A stretch of 64,000 nt of DNA from Mycobacteroides chelonae CCUG 47445 (GTDB lineage Bacteria; Actinomycetota; Actinomycetes; Mycobacteriales; Mycobacteriaceae), in NCBI RefSeq assembly GCF_001632805.1, contig NZ_CP007220.1:434001-498000 (forward strand), read 5' to 3'. Below the pieces are notes generated by a model. That model was not told where the DNA came from. It ran no database searches and worked only from the letters and a program-made list of their open reading frames with translations. Positions 38,099 to 46,989 of this stretch are shown piece by piece (within the stretch, counting starts at the first letter, position 1; every line of letters starts with the position of its first letter). A program made the position numbers and the translations under genes.

Positions 38099-38620
38099 TC
38101 ACCAGTTGTCGTATCCGCCCTCGGGGCCGAGCATGCGCTCCAGACGGGTGCGGTTGATCTTTGCGAGCTCGTTGCGGGTCACCTTGCGTTCGGTGTCCAC
38201 GTCGTGATGCATGCGGTCGGAGATCGCACGCAATACGGAGGCGCCGTTCTGTCCGCACAGGTGCATGACGAAGCGATGGCCGAAGTGGTGCTCGTACCGG
38301 TGGGCAGCGGCCCGCAACGCTGCCATCATTCCCGGGGTTTCATCACGGATTGCGCACTGTTCGGCATGTGAACGCGCGCTTCCCGGACGTCTGCCCAGCG
38401 GTGGATAGGCGATCAGTACCTCGTCCAGTGACTCCTCGGACAGGGCGAAGAGCTCGTTGTCGGCGTACCGGAACAGGGCATCGTGATCGGCGAACGGCCG
38501 GGCGGCGGCGATCTTCCGCGCCCAGGTCACGCTGCCACCGCACTCGTAGAGCGCGTGGACCGCTTTGGTGTCGGGCATCTCGTTGAACGTGTCGCGGCCG
38601 ATGCCCTGATGCATCAACAT
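38099..38620 (-). CDS. OHCU-decarboxylase-family protein with altered active site
   Basis: 173 residues aligning to 2-oxo-4-hydroxy-4-carboxy-5-ureidoimidazoline decarboxylase, the last enzyme of urate to allantoin conversion. It has the all-helical body, the conserved SHAEQ (family SxxEQ), the YEHHFGHRFVMHLCGQ strand-helix and the closing ELAKINRTRLERML. The family's catalytic HPxLG is AYPPLG here: Tyr (codon TAT) takes the place of the proton-donating His. No other urate genes are nearby. It may have lost decarboxylase activity or changed function. ATG at 38620 is the proposed start; ATG two codons on is possible. Confidence 0.7.
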   Translation of the reverse strand: MLMHQGIGRDTFNEMPDTKAVHALYECGGSVTWARKIAAARPFADHDALFRYADNELFALSEESLDEVLIAYPPLGRRPGSARSHAEQCAIRDETPGMMAALRAAAHRYEHHFGHRFVMHLCGQNGASVLRAISDRMHHDVDTERKVTRNELAKINRTRLERMLGPEGGYDNW

Positions 38621-38734
38621 AGAACCATGATTCGACGGGGCGCCGCTGTTCGCTAGAGGGGGACCGTGCATTTTGCAGGAGCTTAACGCGACGTAACATT
38701 GCTCCCGGGAGCACTGGGGAAGGAGTGGGGGACA

Positions 38735-39421
38735 GTGACGGATCCGGCCTGGCAGGAGTACCCGCAGGAGCCGTGGCCGCCGGGCGAGCCGATCCCCTAT
38801 CCCGAGGATCCGAAACCCCCGAAGTGGCCGTGGATAGTCGCCGGCGTCAGCATCCTGGCGGTGCTGGCGATCGCGCTGACCGCGATTCTGGTCGTCACCC
38901 GCCGAACCGAGGTGGCCGCACCGACGACAGTCACGGTCACCCCTTCGACGACCTGGACGGGGCCCAATGACGTCCCCTTGCCGTCGATAACGACGACGGA
39001 GCCACCTCCGCCATCGCCACCCCCGCCTAACCCCAGCACCGGTGTCGAAACCACGCCAACGACCACTGAGGCGCCGCCGGTGCCCACCACGACTGAGGCG
39101 CCCACCCCGGTGCCCACTACGGGTCAGGGTCCCGGGGGGTCGGGGAACGGCGGCAAGAGCGTCACCTACAGCGTGGGTGGTCAGGGCGGCGGGGTCAATG
39201 TCGCCTATATGACGGACAACGACTATGTGCGTGTGTCGAATATTTCGCAGCCGTGGGCAGTCTCGGTGACGATTACACGTCGGGACGTTCCGCTGACCAT
39301 GAATGTCACCATGGTCGGTGAGGGCACCATCAGCTGTTCTATCACCGTTGACGGAGTGACCGTCGCCCAAAGCAGCACCGACGTGTTCGCCGTCGTGTGC
39401 CAGGCGCCTATGCCGGGCTAG
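38735..39421 (+). CDS. MmpS-like membrane protein with long proline/threonine linker
   Basis: 228 residues: a proline-rich cytosolic leader ([20 protein letters not shown]), one membrane helix ([20 protein letters not shown], about 32-51), an ~80-residue Pro/Thr-rich linker, and a beta domain ([20 protein letters not shown] to VFAVVCQAP) that follows the MmpS pattern. MmpS proteins assist MmpL lipid exporters, but no mmpL is present here, and the linker is unusually long. Start GTG 38735 is set by AAGGAG ten bases upstream. The stop overlaps ppa at CTAG. Confidence 0.72.
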   Translation: MTDPAWQEYPQEPWPPGEPIPYPEDPKPPKWPWIVAGVSILAVLAIALTAILVVTRRTEVAAPTTVTVTPSTTWTGPNDVPLPSITTTEPPPPSPPPPNPSTGVETTPTTTEAPPVPTTTEAPTPVPTTGQGPGGSGNGGKSVTYSVGGQGGGVNVAYMTDNDYVRVSNISQPWAVSVTITRRDVPLTMNVTMVGEGTISCSITVDGVTVAQSSTDVFAVVCQAPMPG

Positions 39422-39906
39422 TGTCCCTGGGTCTTGAGGCGCTCGAACGACGCGGTGACCTCGGCTTCGGCCTCGGCGCGGCCCACCCAGTCGGCGGCCT
39501 CGACGAACTTGCCGGGCTCGAGGTCCTTGTAGTGCACGAAAAAGTGCTTGATGGCGTCCAGCTCGAAGCTCGACACGTCACCGATGTCCTGGATGTGATC
39601 CCAGCGCGGATCGCCCGCGGGCACACACAGCACCTTGTCGTCGCCGCCGCCGTCGTCGACCATCTTGAACATGCCGACGGGCCGTGCCTCGACGATCACG
39701 CCCGGGAAGACGGGCTCGGGCAGGAGCAGCAGGGCGTCTAGCGGATCGCCGTCCTCACCGAGGGTGTTCTCGATGAAGCCGTAATCGGTGGGGTAGGCCA
39801 TCGGCGTGTAGAGGTAGCGGTCCAGACGCACCCGGCCGGTCACGTGATCGACCTCGTACTTGTTGCGCTGACCCTTGGGGATCTCGATGGTGACGTCGAA
39901 CTCCAC
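39418..39906 (-). CDS. ppa: Inorganic pyrophosphatase
   Basis: 162 residues, the size of Rv3628. Family I soluble pyrophosphatase: [18 protein letters not shown] at the start, [16 protein letters not shown], and the metal-binding [11 protein letters not shown] (D-x-D-P-x-D). The His-rich ending ([14 protein letters not shown]) is also typical. It hydrolyses pyrophosphate in the cytoplasm. Start GTG at 39906 is supported by AAGGAG; the frame stays open for 140 further codons upstream, but without family similarity. Confidence 0.96.
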   Translation of the reverse strand: MEFDVTIEIPKGQRNKYEVDHVTGRVRLDRYLYTPMAYPTDYGFIENTLGEDGDPLDALLLLPEPVFPGVIVEARPVGMFKMVDDGGGDDKVLCVPAGDPRWDHIQDIGDVSSFELDAIKHFFVHYKDLEPGKFVEAADWVGRAEAEAEVTASFERLKTQGH

Positions 39907-40011
39907 ACCCGCTCCTTGAATGTCGGTGGTACTTAGCCTGTCAAGTCTGTCTGTCAGTCTTCGCGCAAGCGCTCGTCCAGCGGGCACCAGGATAGCGATA
40001 CCCTGCAGAGC

Positions 40012-41409
40012 ATGGTCACCGCCAGGGCACTTGATCCGCGTCGCTGGCGGCGCTCTACCCATGTCCTGCTCGCCGTCGCCGTCGTGCTGGCGATTGCCGC
40101 GTTGGTGCTCGTGGCCTCGCTGACCACCGGAGCCGCCACCTCCCATCAATTGCAGGGCGCCGATCCGGAGCCGGTACTCGTCACCCCCAAACCCGGCGTT
40201 GTTCCGGTTTCCGATTCCGCGCCGGTTCCGACGGCGGACGGTTTGGCGCAGGCGCTGGACAAGGCGCTGGCCGATCCGGCGCTCGCCATGTTCACCGGCC
40301 GGATCACCGATGCACTGACGGGCCGCGAATTGTGGCAACAGGGTTCGACCGTGCCGATGGTGCCGGCGTCCACCAACAAGGTGTTGACTGCGGCGGCGGC
40401 GCTGATCACCCTCGATCGCGACGCCAAACTCACCACTTCGGTAGTGGCCGATACTGCGGGGCAGCGCGGATTGGTGACATTGGTCGGTGGCGGAGATCCG
40501 ATCCTCAGTGCGGCGCCGGCGGGCACCGACACCTGGTACCGCGACGCCGCCCGTATCAGTGATCTTGCCGACCAGGTGCGTAAGTCGGGTGTCACCGTCA
40601 CCTCAATCACGGTGGATATCAGCCAATTTGGTGGACCGTCGATGGCGCCCGGGTGGGACCCGGCAGATATCGACGGCGGTGACGTCGCGCCGATCCAGGC
40701 TGTGATGCTCGATGCCGGACGCACACAGCCGACCGACTATGACTCGCGCCGTTCCACCACTCCCGCATTGGACGCGGGGCGTGCACTCGCCACCGCGCTG
40801 GGGGCTGACCCGGATACGGTGCGATTGGATGCTGCGCCCCCGGCGGCGAAATCCATTGCCTCCGTGCAGTCGGCGCCGCTGATGGAGCGGCTGCGGGAGA
40901 TGATGAATGCCTCCGACAATGTCATGGCAGAGACGATCGGCCGCGAGGTGGCGCTGGCTTCGGGTCGGCCGCAGACGTTCTCCGGAACCGTCGATGCGGT
41001 CACGAGCCAGTTACGTAGCGCAGGAATCGATCTCACGGGCCTGACGTTGCGTGATTCCAGTGGATTGTCGGTGGACGACAGGGTGACGGCACGCACCCTC
41101 GACGAGGTCATCGGAGCGGCCGCCGGCCCCGATCAGCCGAAGCTGCGACCGCTGCTGGATGTGCTGCCCATCGCCGGCGGCAGCGGCACGCTCTCGGAAC
41201 GCTTCGTCCTCCAAAACCAAGCCTCGGCGGGCTGGTTGCGCGCCAAAACCGGGTCGCTCACCGGGGTGAACACATTGGCAGGTGTGGTCACCGACATCAG
41301 CGGCCGCGTGCTCACCTTCACGTTGATGCAGAACCAGGCCACCGCCCCGACCGCGCGCAACGCGGTGGATAACACCGCGGCAGTGCTGCGGTCATGCGGA
41401 TGTAGCTGA
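40012..41409 (+). CDS. dacB: D-alanyl-D-alanine carboxypeptidase/endopeptidase (PBP4 class)
   Basis: 465 residues, matching Rv3627c. The N-terminal membrane helix ([20 protein letters not shown], about 18-38) is an uncleaved anchor or signal. The penicillin-binding motifs are complete: SxxK in PASTNK, SxN in NASDNVMAE and KTG in RAKTGSLTG. It trims peptidoglycan stem peptides in the periplasm. ATG start; the TGA overlaps the next ATG (TGATG). Divergent from ppa, with 105 bases for promoters. Confidence 0.93.
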   Translation: MVTARALDPRRWRRSTHVLLAVAVVLAIAALVLVASLTTGAATSHQLQGADPEPVLVTPKPGVVPVSDSAPVPTADGLAQALDKALADPALAMFTGRITDALTGRELWQQGSTVPMVPASTNKVLTAAAALITLDRDAKLTTSVVADTAGQRGLVTLVGGGDPILSAAPAGTDTWYRDAARISDLADQVRKSGVTVTSITVDISQFGGPSMAPGWDPADIDGGDVAPIQAVMLDAGRTQPTDYDSRRSTTPALDAGRALATALGADPDTVRLDAAPPAAKSIASVQSAPLMERLREMMNASDNVMAETIGREVALASGRPQTFSGTVDAVTSQLRSAGIDLTGLTLRDSSGLSVDDRVTARTLDEVIGAAAGPDQPKLRPLLDVLPIAGGSGTLSERFVLQNQASAGWLRAKTGSLTGVNTLAGVVTDISGRVLTFTLMQNQATAPTARNAVDNTAAVLRSCGCS

Positions 41410-42479
41410 TGACCACGCCGGATCGCGTCGCGAAGCGCGGAGCCGGAACCGAGCGTCCCGAGTTGACGGTTGGCCGCATGGTCAACTGGGAGTTCGCGGC
41501 CACCGTGGGCGCCAAGTTGGCACGACCCGCGCCGCCCACCACCGAATACACCCGCCAGCAGGCCATCGCCGAGCTCTCGGATGCGGCGCGGCGTGCGGAA
41601 GCTCCGGTGCGTGAGCTCACCGGGCTGGCCGATGGGCTGGTGGTTCCGGAGGCGCGGATCATTGATCGCCCCAGCTGGATTGCGGCGGCAGCCGAGTCCA
41701 TGCGGGTGATGGCCGGCGGTGACGGCGGCGCCTCGGGATTTTTGTCCGGCCGCCTTACCGGGGCGCAAACCGGCGCTGTGCTGGCGTTCGTCTCGTCGGG
41801 CATTCTCGGGCAGTATGACCCGTTCACCGCGGAAGGGGCGGGCGCGTTACTGCTGGTGTATCCGAATATCATCGCGGTGGAACGTCAACTTCGGGTGATG
41901 CCAAGCGATTTCCGGATGTGGGTGTGTCTGCATGAGGTGACGCACCGCGTGCAGTTCTCGGCCAACCCGTGGCTGGCGGACTACATGTCGGGCACGCTGG
42001 CGACACTCGCACATGAACAAGAAGAGGATGTGGCCGGCATGCTCGGCAGGCTGGCCGAGTTTGTCCGATCTCCGAAAGGGCAGGGCGAGAACGGGATTGT
42101 CGACCTGCTGCGCGCCATGCAATCCGACAGTGGCAGGGATGCACTGGATCGTCTGCTGGTGCTGGGAACCCTTCTCGAAGGACATGCCGACCACGTCATG
42201 GATGCGGTGGGTCCGGCCGTGGTCCCCTCGGTGGCATCCATAAGGTCGCGCTTCGAGGCGCGGCGTTCACGCAAGCAGCCACCGCTGCAACGGGTCATCC
42301 GTGCGCTCATCGGCATGGATGCCAAGATGCGTCAGTACACCCGCGGCAAGAGATTTGTCGATCATGTGGTGGGAACGGTGGGGATGGAGCGCTTCAACAC
42401 CATCTGGCAAGACCCCGAGACGTTACCCAAGCCTGCCGAAATCGAGGACCCGGACCTGTGGATCGCCCGAGTTCTCTAG
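41409..42479 (+). CDS. Zinc-dependent metalloprotease, DUF2342 (Rv3626c-like)
   Basis: 356 residues, soluble. HEVTHRVQF supplies the HExxH zinc motif, with the third ligand probably in the later LLEGHADHVMDAVG (EGHADHVMD is a family landmark). Similar proteins are annotated as coenzyme F420 biosynthesis-associated, although a link to F420 has not been shown in the sequence. It is coupled by TGATG to dacB and overlaps tilS by 22 bases. Confidence 0.85.
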   Translation: MTTPDRVAKRGAGTERPELTVGRMVNWEFAATVGAKLARPAPPTTEYTRQQAIAELSDAARRAEAPVRELTGLADGLVVPEARIIDRPSWIAAAAESMRVMAGGDGGASGFLSGRLTGAQTGAVLAFVSSGILGQYDPFTAEGAGALLLVYPNIIAVERQLRVMPSDFRMWVCLHEVTHRVQFSANPWLADYMSGTLATLAHEQEEDVAGMLGRLAEFVRSPKGQGENGIVDLLRAMQSDSGRDALDRLLVLGTLLEGHADHVMDAVGPAVVPSVASIRSRFEARRSRKQPPLQRVIRALIGMDAKMRQYTRGKRFVDHVVGTVGMERFNTIWQDPETLPKPAEIEDPDLWIARVL

Positions 42480-43411
42480 CACTGCGGCGGGCTGTCAAAG
42501 CCTTTGGTGCGCAGTATCTCCCGAATACCGAAGCAGTGGCCGTGGCGCTCTCGGGCGGCGCTGATTCGCTGGCACTCGCGGCGGCTGCCGTCGGGCAGGG
42601 CTGGGCGGTGACCGCGCTGATCGTCGACCACGGGCTGCAGCAGTCCTCGGCCGAGGTTGCGGCCCAGGCGCGGAATCAGGCGTTGGCCCTGGGATGTCGT
42701 GACACGTCGGTTCTTACTGTGGCCGTTGACGGCCCGGGCGGTCTGGAAGCGGCTGCCCGGGCTGCCCGGTATGCCGCGCTGCGCCAGGCCAGTGACGGGC
42801 TGCCTGTGCTTCTTGCCCATACACTCGATGACCAAGCTGAGACGGTGCTGCTGGGGCTCGGGCGAGGATCCGGGGGGCGTTCCATCGCCGGAATGCGCCC
42901 ATGGGATGCCCCCTGGGGGCGCCCGTTCCTGGATATTCGTCGCGCCGAGACACGTGCGGCCTGCACCGAATGGGGTCTTACCCCATGGGAAGACCCGCAC
43001 AATGTGGATCCGCGCTTCGTCCGCGTGCGTCTGCGTCATGAGGTGCTGCCGTTACTGGAGCAGGTTCTCGGAGGTGGTGTGGCCGAGGCCCTCGCCCGAA
43101 CCGCGGCCTCGCTACGCGAGGACGGCGATGTGCTCGACGAGCAGGCGCGGGCGGCCTTCTCCGGTGCGGGTTCACTCGAGGTCTCGGGACTGCGCGATGT
43201 GGCACCCGCCGTGCGCAGGCGGGTGATCAGACTTTGGCTGCTGGCCGGTGGCGCACAGGATCTGAACGACAGCCAGATTCGGGCGGTGGATGGGCTCATC
43301 GGCCAGTGGCATGGGCAGGGCGGGGTCGCGGTGGGCGCTGACTTGCCGTACCAGCGCCTGGTGGCCTCGAGGTCGGGTGACCGGCTGGTGCTGTCGATCC
43401 ACGACGTCTAA
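42458..43411 (+). CDS. tilS: tRNA(Ile)-lysidine synthetase
   Basis: 317 residues, orthologue of Rv3625c (MesJ). The PP-loop is SGGADS at residues 32-37, with the second strand IVDHGLQ and AHTLDDQAETVLLGLGRGSG, and LDIRRAETRAACTEWGLTPWEDPHN as expected for TilS. The enzyme makes lysidine at the wobble base of tRNA-Ile(CAU) and so is essential. Actinobacterial short form lacking the C-terminal domains of E. coli TilS. GTG start inside the previous gene. CTAA is shared with the convergent monooxygenase gene. Confidence 0.93.
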   Translation: MDRPSSLALRRAVKAFGAQYLPNTEAVAVALSGGADSLALAAAAVGQGWAVTALIVDHGLQQSSAEVAAQARNQALALGCRDTSVLTVAVDGPGGLEAAARAARYAALRQASDGLPVLLAHTLDDQAETVLLGLGRGSGGRSIAGMRPWDAPWGRPFLDIRRAETRAACTEWGLTPWEDPHNVDPRFVRVRLRHEVLPLLEQVLGGGVAEALARTAASLREDGDVLDEQARAAFSGAGSLEVSGLRDVAPAVRRRVIRLWLLAGGAQDLNDSQIRAVDGLIGQWHGQGGVAVGADLPYQRLVASRSGDRLVLSIHDV

Positions 43412-44904
43412 GTGATTGCGAAGTCCTCGCGTTTCGGCGAGGTGAGCGTACGGCGGTAGTCGACGGGAGGCCAGGGCCACAGCTCCGGTACGCCGTCGGC
43501 TCCCAGATACCAGCTGTCACATCCCGAGGACCACACGGTATTGGGCATGGCCCGCCGCACCTCGGCGTTGAAGGTATCTGCGGCATGCGTGGTCGGTGCC
43601 ACCGATTGAACTCGGCCGTAACGTATTTCGTCGATCCAATGCATCGCGAACTTCACCTGCGTCTCGGCGATCGAGATTAGCGAGTTGTTTCCGATCGGAC
43701 TGTTCGGCCCGATCAGGAGAAAGAAGTTCGGGAATCCGGCCAGGCCCACGGCGCGGTACGCGCGCGGCCCGTCGCTCCAGACCTCGCTGAGCTTGACCCC
43801 GGCGCGGCCGAGAACCTCCATCGGACGCAAATAGGAATGAGCGTCAAAACCTGTGGCACACACCAGGATGTCGAGCTCATGCAGCACCCCGTCGTTTGTG
43901 ATGACGCCCTGTGGCACGATGCGTTCGATACCCTCCGTGACGATCGCGACGTTGGGGCGTTGTACCGCCTTGAAGAACGGCACCGACATGACCAGTCGTC
44001 GGCACAGTGGCTCGTAATCGGGATGCAGCTTCTCGCGCAGCGCGCGATCGCGGATGAGTAGCCGATGCGATGCCCGCACGAACCCCTGGATGAGTCGGCG
44101 CCGTACACCGGGATTGACCACAGATCCGCCCACGCCCCGCTCGAAGTAGAAGCGCCACAATCGATAAGAGAACATGTTAAGTATCGGTACCCGGGACCAC
44201 ATCGATTTCGACATGGACGAGTAGGTGAAGTTGGGCACCGGTGCGACCCACTGTGCCGAGCGCTGGAACACCGAGAGGCTCTGCACCTCGCCGGCCAGCG
44301 CGCTGATGATCTGGACTCCCGAGGATCCGGTGCCGATAAGCCCGACCCGTTTCCCCACGTACTGCACGGAGTGGTCCCACCGGGCCGAGTGAAAGCACGG
44401 ACCGGCGAAGGTGCGCAGCCCGTCGATATCGGGAAGACGGGGAAGATGCAGCACTCCGGTGGCACTGACCACGACGTCAGCGGTGTCGCGGCTGCCGTCC
44501 GAAATTTCCAACTCCCAGTGGGATTGGTCCGGCCCGTCCACCCATTCGGCTCGGGTGACGGCTGCGCCGAATCGGATGTGCTGGCGCAGACCCTGCTCGT
44601 CGGCGAATCTCACGAAGTATTGGTGGATCTCTGGACCTGGTGAGAAGCCTTTGGTCCAACCGGGATTCGGGGCGAAGGAGTAGGAGTAGTAGCGCGACGG
44701 CACATCGCACTGCAGGCCGGGGTAGGTGTTGTCCCGCCAGGTTCCGCCGACCTCGTCGGCCTTCTCGTAGACGGTGAAGCTGGCGATGCCCCGGTGCCGG
44801 AGGGTGGAGGCCATGCACAGACCGGACATGCCAGCCCCAATTACCACTACGCGGATATCGCGGGACGGCAGCTCGTCGCCTGCTCCGTAAGCGCCATTGC
44901 TCAC
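43408..44904 (-). CDS. Second Baeyer-Villiger-type flavin monooxygenase
   Basis: 498 residues. FAD-binding VVIGAGMSGLCMA near the start, the complete BVMO fingerprint FAGPCFHSARWD, an NADPH motif IGTGSSGVQII, and the C-terminal FPNFFLLIGPNSPIGNNSL pattern. It is not closely similar to the enzyme at 35052, and stands between tilS and hpt where M. tuberculosis has no gene, so it looks like an insertion. Start GTG 44904 is chosen because the longer reading runs over the divergent hpt promoter region. Confidence 0.88.
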   Translation of the reverse strand: MSNGAYGAGDELPSRDIRVVVIGAGMSGLCMASTLRHRGIASFTVYEKADEVGGTWRDNTYPGLQCDVPSRYYSYSFAPNPGWTKGFSPGPEIHQYFVRFADEQGLRQHIRFGAAVTRAEWVDGPDQSHWELEISDGSRDTADVVVSATGVLHLPRLPDIDGLRTFAGPCFHSARWDHSVQYVGKRVGLIGTGSSGVQIISALAGEVQSLSVFQRSAQWVAPVPNFTYSSMSKSMWSRVPILNMFSYRLWRFYFERGVGGSVVNPGVRRRLIQGFVRASHRLLIRDRALREKLHPDYEPLCRRLVMSVPFFKAVQRPNVAIVTEGIERIVPQGVITNDGVLHELDILVCATGFDAHSYLRPMEVLGRAGVKLSEVWSDGPRAYRAVGLAGFPNFFLLIGPNSPIGNNSLISIAETQVKFAMHWIDEIRYGRVQSVAPTTHAADTFNAEVRRAMPNTVWSSGCDSWYLGADGVPELWPWPPVDYRRTLTSPKREDFAIT

Positions 44905-44993
44905 GTTTCCATAGTGGCCTATTTCGTAAACAAAGTCACTAGCCAATGTCACCGGCTTGGTGAGCTTGCGTTCTCCATGGCACGCTGTCCGTC

Positions 44994-45575
44994 GTGACCT
45001 GCGAACAGCAACAGTCATGCGGCGAGCAATACAGCGGCGACGTGAAATCGGTGCTCCTCACCGAGGAGCAGATTCGTGCCCGGACTCAGGAGCTTGGCGC
45101 CGCCATCGGCGAAAAGTATCGCGACATCGAGGGCGACCTGCTGCTGGTGACCGTGCTCAAGGGTGCCGTCATGTTTGTCTCGGATTTGGCCAGGGCCATC
45201 CCCATCCCGACCCAGATGGAGTTCATGGCGGTCAGCTCGTATGGCTCGGCAACCTCGTCCTCCGGTGTGGTGCGCATCCTCAAGGATCTGGATAGGGACA
45301 TCCAGAACCTCGACGTCCTGATCGTCGAGGACATCATCGATTCCGGGCTGACCCTGAGCTGGCTCATGCGGAACCTCACCTCGCGCGGCCCACGGTCATT
45401 GAACGTGGTTTCGCTGCTGCGCAAGCCCGAGGCTAAGAAGGTCGACGTCGACGTCGCTCTCGTCGGCTTCGAGATCCCCAATGAATTCGTGGTCGGTTAC
45501 GGGCTCGACTACGGCGAGCGATACCGCGATCTGCCTTTCATCGGCACGTTGCACCCGCGCGTCTATACCGGCTAA
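44994..45575 (+). CDS. hpt: Hypoxanthine-guanine phosphoribosyltransferase
   Basis: 193 residues, orthologue of Rv3624c. The PRPP-binding loop is [14 protein letters not shown], the pyrophosphate loop is [13 protein letters not shown], and the purine-binding strand [18 protein letters not shown] is near the end. It salvages hypoxanthine and guanine in the cytoplasm. GTG start is upstream of the well-conserved [10 protein letters not shown]; the first ten residues are not conserved. In M. tuberculosis it lies next to tilS; here a monooxygenase gene separates them. Confidence 0.95.
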   Translation: MTCEQQQSCGEQYSGDVKSVLLTEEQIRARTQELGAAIGEKYRDIEGDLLLVTVLKGAVMFVSDLARAIPIPTQMEFMAVSSYGSATSSSGVVRILKDLDRDIQNLDVLIVEDIIDSGLTLSWLMRNLTSRGPRSLNVVSLLRKPEAKKVDVDVALVGFEIPNEFVVGYGLDYGERYRDLPFIGTLHPRVYTG

Positions 45576-45603
45576 CTGCCTTTGACGGTCCTCGTGTGGG
45601 CGC

Positions 45604-46212
45604 TCATGCTAGCTCCCAGGTCACGGTGATGTCGGCGCTGACGGTCTGCTGACCCGCCTCCACCGGTGGCCCGCTCGCCGCACGCAGCATTGCGAACTCT
45701 GCCCGCGGGGACGGGCTCGAATGGCTTCCGGTCTCGTCGATGCGCAGCACCTTGCCCAGCGTCCCCCCGGACAGGGTTGCGTACTGCTCGGCCCGGGCCC
45801 TGGCATCGGCGAATGCCCGTTCACGTGCCTGGGTCGCGAGATCGGTGCTGTCCTGCAGATCAAAGCTGACCCCGGACAGCTGTGCGGCCTCACCTCCCGC
45901 GGTGACGGCCTTATCCAGCACATCGGAGACCTTCGACAGGTCGCGGACGGTGATCCGTACCGAGTTGTCGGCCGAGTACCCGGTGATCTTGTTGCCGTCG
46001 AATTGCGGGTGCACCGACATCCATGCGGTTCTCACGTCTTCGGCGGACACACCCGAGTCGAGCACTGCATCGATCACCGCACGGGCCTTGGCCTTCACGT
46101 CGGCCATCACCCCGGCGATACGCCGTGAGCGGACCGACACACCGACCGTGGCCATGAATACGTCGGGACTACCGCTGGCCTCGCCGTGGCCGACAACCGT
46201 GATGTCACCCAT
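45604..46212 (-). CDS. SIMPL-domain protein without export signal (LpqG paralogue)
   Basis: 202 residues starting directly with the SIMPL domain: DITVVGHGEASGSPDVFMAT, then VRTAWMSVHPQF, RITVRDLSKVSDVLDKAV and ARERAFADARARAEQYATL. It resembles the neighbouring LpqG homologue throughout, ending with the same QTV...V-WEL pattern, but lacks the signal peptide and lipobox. Probably cytoplasmic, or attached indirectly. Only three bases follow the lpqG stop, so the two are co-transcribed. Confidence 0.85.
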   Translation of the reverse strand: MGDITVVGHGEASGSPDVFMATVGVSVRSRRIAGVMADVKAKARAVIDAVLDSGVSAEDVRTAWMSVHPQFDGNKITGYSADNSVRITVRDLSKVSDVLDKAVTAGGEAAQLSGVSFDLQDSTDLATQARERAFADARARAEQYATLSGGTLGKVLRIDETGSHSSPSPRAEFAMLRAASGPPVEAGQQTVSADITVTWELA

Positions 46213-46215
46213 CGC

Positions 46216-46965
46216 TTAGGTCAGCTCCCAGATGACGCTTACCTCGAATGTCACCGTCTGCTGTCCGGGTTCCAGCGGTGGCGCGAACGACGCGTCAGCT
46301 TGCATGGGTGCCCGCTTACCCATCATCGGCGCGGGGGGAGGCACCGATCCGTGGGATTCGTCGATACGCAACACCTTGCCCAGTTTGGAGCCCGATAGGC
46401 CGGCGTACTGCTCGGCGCGGGCCTTCGCGTCGTTGAAGGCACGCTCCCGCGCACCCTTCACCAGGTCGGCGTCGTTGTCCAGATCGAAGCTGACCCCTGA
46501 CAGCCGTGCCGCGTCACCGCCGGCCTGCACTGCTTTGTCCAGGACTTCGGATGCCTTCTTGAGATCGCGGACGTTGATACGCACCGAGTTGGTCGCGTTG
46601 TACCCGGTGATACGTGCGGGACCGCCCTGCGGGTATGTCTGTTCGGGCTGGATGGACAGCTCGTTGGTCTGCACGTCCTCGCGGGCCACCCCGGCGCCGA
46701 CCACGGCGTCGATGACGGCCTGAGCCTTCTCGCTGGCCTGAGACAGTGCCCCGGAGACGTCCTTGGCGGTCACCGATACGCCCACATCGGCACGCAGGAC
46801 ATCGGGTGCACCTTTGACCTCGCCCTTGCCGACGACCGTCACGTTCCGAGTGGACTCTGGGCTGCCGGTGGAATCATCACCGCAGCCGGCCAGGAGCACC
46901 GCCATCGCCGCGGTGGCAGCCACCGCGGCCGTCCGGGTCAGTGCTGTCCGTCTTTGTACCCGCAT
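46216..46965 (-). CDS. lpqG: SIMPL-domain lipoprotein LpqG
   Basis: 249 residues. A twin-Arg-free signal peptide (MRVQRRTALTRTAAVAAT...) ends in the lipobox LLAGC, so it is anchored outside the membrane. The SIMPL domain follows: NVTVVGKGEVKGAPDVLRAD, VQTNELSIQPEQ, RINVRDLKKASEVLDKAV and ARERAFNDAKARAEQYAG. Rv3623 (LpqG) has this position and size. The biochemical role of SIMPL proteins (first found as a partner of a signalling kinase) is unclear in bacteria. ATG 46965 has AGGAAG upstream. Confidence 0.88.
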   Translation of the reverse strand: MRVQRRTALTRTAAVAATAAMAVLLAGCGDDSTGSPESTRNVTVVGKGEVKGAPDVLRADVGVSVTAKDVSGALSQASEKAQAVIDAVVGAGVAREDVQTNELSIQPEQTYPQGGPARITGYNATNSVRINVRDLKKASEVLDKAVQAGGDAARLSGVSFDLDNDADLVKGARERAFNDAKARAEQYAGLSGSKLGKVLRIDESHGSVPPPAPMMGKRAPMQADASFAPPLEPGQQTVTFEVSVIWELT

Positions 46966-46989
46966 GTCACTTCCTGTCCTCCCCAACCT

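Noticed and set aside
39907..40338. Long open frame upstream of ppa
   Set aside because: It runs antisense through the dacB start; family similarity begins at the GTG at 39906.
44905..45018. Extended N-terminus of the second BVMO-like enzyme
   Set aside because: The extension overlaps the hpt start on the other strand, and the flavin-binding motif sits at the expected distance from the GTG at 44904.
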